From Bacillota bacterium (GTDB lineage: Bacteria; Bacillota; Clostridia; Christensenellales; Pumilibacteraceae), in the NCBI GenBank assembly GCA_009787685.1, contig WQSV01000016.1, positions 1-15,549 of the forward strand: a stretch of DNA of 15,549 nt. Direction: 5' to 3'. Under the pieces are notes generated by a model. That model was not told the origin of the DNA, made no database searches, and saw only the letters and a program-made list of their open reading frames with translations. Of this stretch, positions 13,261 to 15,549 are shown in pieces. A program made the translations under genes and the position numbers. How positions within the stretch are numbered: position 1 is the stretch's first letter; each line of letters begins with the position of its first letter.

Positions 13261-14658
13261 ATGATAATGAATAAGAATGATAATAATATGAGAAAGATTT
13301 TATTTGTTAGGCCCAATGTTAATATAGATATTGCGGATTTTTCGGGGTTTTCTTTTGCTGAGCCTTTGGATTTAGGGTGGCTAGCAGCATATGCAAAGGC
13401 TGAGGGAATTGATTGTGATATCATTGACATGCTTGTTGATAAAAGGCGTGATATTGTCAAGCTTTTAAAGAGTGGGGAATATGATGTGCTTGTTTTCACT
13501 GGTCATGTCACAGCTGCAGCGAGCATAAATGAAATGGTCAAAAATGTCAGAGAATTTGACAAGGATATTGTCATTGTTGTCACAGGAGTCATGGCATCGG
13601 TTAATCCGTTGGTCTATGATGGAATAGGTATTGATGCGATTATAAAAACTGACCCTTATGACACTTTCACTCAAATTCTTCAAAAAATCAAAGCAGGGGA
13701 CAAAAATTTTTTGAGTCTTAATGGTGTTTATGACAAAAACAACCCAGATTATGAATTTGTTCACTATGTCCCAAAGCATTTTCCGCTTCGAGAAAAAATT
13801 GTGAAATACTCAAAGCATTACCGCCATTCCTATCTCGGGCCTTGCGTTTCAATCAAAACGAGCTATGGTTGTCCGAACAATTGCAATTTTTGCTTGTTTG
13901 CAAAAAGTAGTTTCGGAAAATATTGGGAAAGGGATTTGGACGATGTTTTCGCAGAACTTAGAGCAATCAAAGAAAAAGATATAATGATTCTTGATGACAA
14001 TTTCACTGCAAATATTAGGCGATTGGAAGCGTTTTGCGATGGACTCACGGAACATGGAATCAAAAAGACATTCTTTATGCTTGCGACCGCGCGTGCAATT
14101 GCACTGAATCCTGATGTCATAAGAAAATTTGCAAAAAATGGGCTCAAATATGTTTTCCTCGGGATTGAGAGTTTTGATGATAAGGGTCTGAGCGAACTCA
14201 ACAAAAAAGCAACGCCTGAACAGAATCATGAAGCACTGCGTCTTTTGCAGGAATTGGGTGTTGAAGTCAACGTGGGGATTATTTGCCTGCCCAGTTTTAA
14301 GCAAGAAGATTTTGATTCATTAATTAGCAATCTTAAAAAATATAACCCAATTTTTCCGATGATCAATGTTCTCACTCCAATGCCGGGAACACCAATGCAT
14401 GAAACCTATAAAGACAAAGGGCTTGTTGCAAAAAAGAAATACGAAGTTTTCAACATGATGGAGTTAATAATCGAACCGGAATATATGTCAAAGGGACAGT
14501 TTTATTCAAATATTCTAAAAGTCTACTCCGCAACAGTTGGAAACAAAACAACTCTTAATTATATCAAAGAAAAATATGGGAAAATAGAACTTCTCCGCCA
14601 TCGACAAATATCAAAAAAAGTATTGAAAAAGTTCAGAAAGCTAAAAACTCAAAAATAA
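13261..14658 (+). CDS. Cobalamin-binding-type radical SAM protein
   Basis: A 465-residue predicted cytoplasmic enzyme. Residues about 10-140 form an N-terminal B12-binding-like domain (KILFVRPNVN, LDLGWLAAYAKAEGIDCDIID, DVLVFTGHV, IVIVVTGVMA). No DxHxxG cobalamin ligand motif is visible, so B12 may bind base-off or not at all. The radical SAM motif CPNNCNFC supplies Cys204, Cys208 and Cys211. ILDDNFTAN, YVFLGIESFD and NVLTPMPGTPMHE are typical barrel and substrate-side motifs of the BchE/HpnJ-like family. The C-terminus is lysine-rich and basic. It differs from the radical SAM protein at 2155, so the two are not recent duplicates. The promoter sets the start at 13261; Met3 and Met10 in the same frame are alternatives. 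It is a single-gene unit ending in a terminator. Substrate unknown. Confidence 0.87.
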   Translation: MIMNKNDNNMRKILFVRPNVNIDIADFSGFSFAEPLDLGWLAAYAKAEGIDCDIIDMLVDKRRDIVKLLKSGEYDVLVFTGHVTAAASINEMVKNVREFDKDIVIVVTGVMASVNPLVYDGIGIDAIIKTDPYDTFTQILQKIKAGDKNFLSLNGVYDKNNPDYEFVHYVPKHFPLREKIVKYSKHYRHSYLGPCVSIKTSYGCPNNCNFCLFAKSSFGKYWERDLDDVFAELRAIKEKDIMILDDNFTANIRRLEAFCDGLTEHGIKKTFFMLATARAIALNPDVIRKFAKNGLKYVFLGIESFDDKGLSELNKKATPEQNHEALRLLQELGVEVNVGIICLPSFKQEDFDSLISNLKKYNPIFPMINVLTPMPGTPMHETYKDKGLVAKKKYEVFNMMELIIEPEYMSKGQFYSNILKVYSATVGNKTTLNYIKEKYGKIELLRHRQISKKVLKKFRKLKTQK

Positions 14659-14800
14659 TATTTTTTTAAAAGCAATGTTTTTGGTTGCAAATTTTCGCAC
14701 TAATACTAGTTATTTTTTTTGCTCCAACATTTTTTTCAGTATGAGTTTTTTTGTAAAATCCCAATTGCTTTTTTTGCATCAACACGGAAAAATAAGATTT

Positions 14801-14836
14801 AAAACACCAAATAACTATTGTTTTTTGGTGTTTTTT
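14801..14836 (+). terminator. Intrinsic terminator downstream of the second radical SAM gene
   Basis: AAAACACCAAA (14801-14811) pairs with TTTGGTGTTTT (14824-14834) in an 11-bp stem, followed by T-rich sequence. It lies about 140 nt after the stop codon. The A-run before the stem makes it potentially bidirectional. Confidence 0.7.
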
Positions 14837-14866
14837 GATTTTTTTGTGATTTGTTGCTAATAATGA

Positions 14867-14896
14867 TTGACAGAATGGAATGAGATGTATTATAAT
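14867..14896 (+). promoter_or_regulatory. Promoter for the Ig-domain lipoprotein gene
   Basis: TTGACA (14867-14872), an 18-nt spacer and TATAAT (14891-14896), consensus in both boxes. The predicted start near 14903 gives a 29-nt leader with AAGGAG at 14917-14922, 9 nt before the ATG. Confidence 0.8.
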
Positions 14897-14931
14897 TCAA
14901 AATTAAAATAACTTAAAAGGAGTTGACAACA

Positions 14932-15549
14932 ATGAAAAAAATACGAATTTTAATGTTTTTTGTTCTTGCTATCGTTATGTCATTACCAATGGTAGTAATG
15001 ACTGGTTGCAGTGAGGATGAATATATTTCCCCATTGGTTAGCATCACAATGAATGGAGAGAGCATTAATTCTGCGATAATGGTTGTGGGCGGAACAATTA
15101 GCCTAAGGGCTGACGCAAACTTAAGTGCTGATATTGAGTGGGATTTGAGCAACGAAAATGCACATGTTTCTTCAGCGAGTTCTCAAGAGGTAATCGTGAC
15201 TGGAGTTGTTGCTGGCACTGTCACTGTTTCAGTTCGCTCAACGATTGAAGAGGAATATGACACAGACGAAATTGTCGTGACAGTTTTGAGTGCGCCATCT
15301 GGGGTTTATCGTAATGACAATGGAATGATTGTTGACGACGCAGAATTGAATTTCAATCAATTTCAAAGCTGGCTTGATGAGCTTTTGGAGTCTAGCTGGA
15401 CTGGATATAACGGAAGAGAAGATGATTTTGTCTATAGATTCGCAAGTTTCTTTTTTGGGCTTGGATTCAGAGTTCAACCCTCAACATCCTACATCACACC
15501 AAGAGGACGCGTTCATCACTCTCACACTGGCTCTCCACCTGCAATTCTT
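14932..15549 (+). CDS. Lipoprotein with bacterial Ig-like (BIG2-type) domain, 3' end missing
   Basis: The frame is open from ATG 14932 to the window edge (206 codons) with no stop. It begins with a lipoprotein signal (MKKIRILMFFVLAIVMS, lipobox MTGC with Cys26). Residues about 34-120 form a group-2 bacterial Ig-like domain: SPLVSITMNGESI, VVGGTISLRADA, IEWDLSNENAHVS, VTGVVAGTVTVSVRS. After that, from SAPSGVYRNDNGM, comes a different segment (ELNFNQFQSWLDELLESSW, GLGFRVQPS) that I do not recognise and that is cut off. The protein should sit on the outer face of the membrane, with the Ig domain as a spacer or adhesive module. It has a consensus promoter and a strong ribosome site, unlike the other two lipoprotein genes here. 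Confidence 0.88.
   Translation, partial: MKKIRILMFFVLAIVMSLPMVVMTGCSEDEYISPLVSITMNGESINSAIMVVGGTISLRADANLSADIEWDLSNENAHVSSASSQEVIVTGVVAGTVTVSVRSTIEEEYDTDEIVVTVLSAPSGVYRNDNGMIVDDAELNFNQFQSWLDELLESSWTGYNGREDDFVYRFASFFFGLGFRVQPSTSYITPRGRVHHSHTGSPPAIL

Noticed and set aside
14675..14860. 61-codon frame after the second radical SAM gene
   Set aside because: Phe/Leu-rich product of T-rich DNA that runs through the terminator hairpin at 14801-14836.

Overview
The window looks like a chromosomal segment of an uncultured, AT-rich, Gram-positive-type anaerobe, most likely Clostridia-like Firmicutes. The reasons are: lipoproteins with lipobox cysteines (one with a bacterial Ig-like domain), an FabK-type enoyl-ACP reductase, a cobalamin-type radical SAM protein of the kind common in Clostridia, amino-acid-fermentation enzymes, AAGGAG ribosome sites, sigma-A-type promoters and a tRNA with an encoded CCA end. 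TGA is used as stop, so the code is standard. Lineage is inferred from gene types only. All real genes read on the + strand.

Layout. Positions 1-471 hold a dense array of about 13 mini-hairpins (stems of 4-8 bp, fixed 3-base loops, usually GAA or TTC/TTT). Next come a large lipoprotein (519-2012) and a cobalamin-type radical SAM protein (2155-3768). An ABC transporter follows (ATPase 3870-4592, permease 4691-5952); its permease is split by a perfect 32-bp tandem duplication. Then come ornithine aminotransferase (6031-7236), an unrecognised and possibly damaged gene (7401-7952), tryptophanase (7992-9371), a cyclic-2,3-diphosphoglycerate-synthetase-like GTPase (9691-11028), fabK (11214-12167), tRNA-Ser(GGA) (12299-12386), a small lipoprotein (12485-12907), a second radical SAM protein (13261-14658) and the 5' part of an Ig-domain lipoprotein that runs off the end (14932 onward).

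How it works together. RocD and TnaA suggest ornithine and tryptophan catabolism. The GTPase next to tnaA has no obvious role in that pathway. Most other genes look like single-gene transcription units with their own promoters and terminators.

Three things deserve most attention. (1) The mini-hairpin family recurs singly at 3767-3840 and 9395-9470. Its conserved trailing TTGAC forms the -35 box of two excellent promoters (for 519 and 3870), with -10 boxes exactly 17 nt away. (2) At least three genes (3870, 12485, 13261) have exactly 6 nt between the -10 hexamer and the ATG and no Shine-Dalgarno sequence, and a fourth (11214) has 8 nt. This predicts leaderless mRNAs alongside genes with strong AAGGAG sites. 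(3) A nested inverted-repeat element at 9548-9645, upstream of the GTPase, could be an unrecognised structured RNA.
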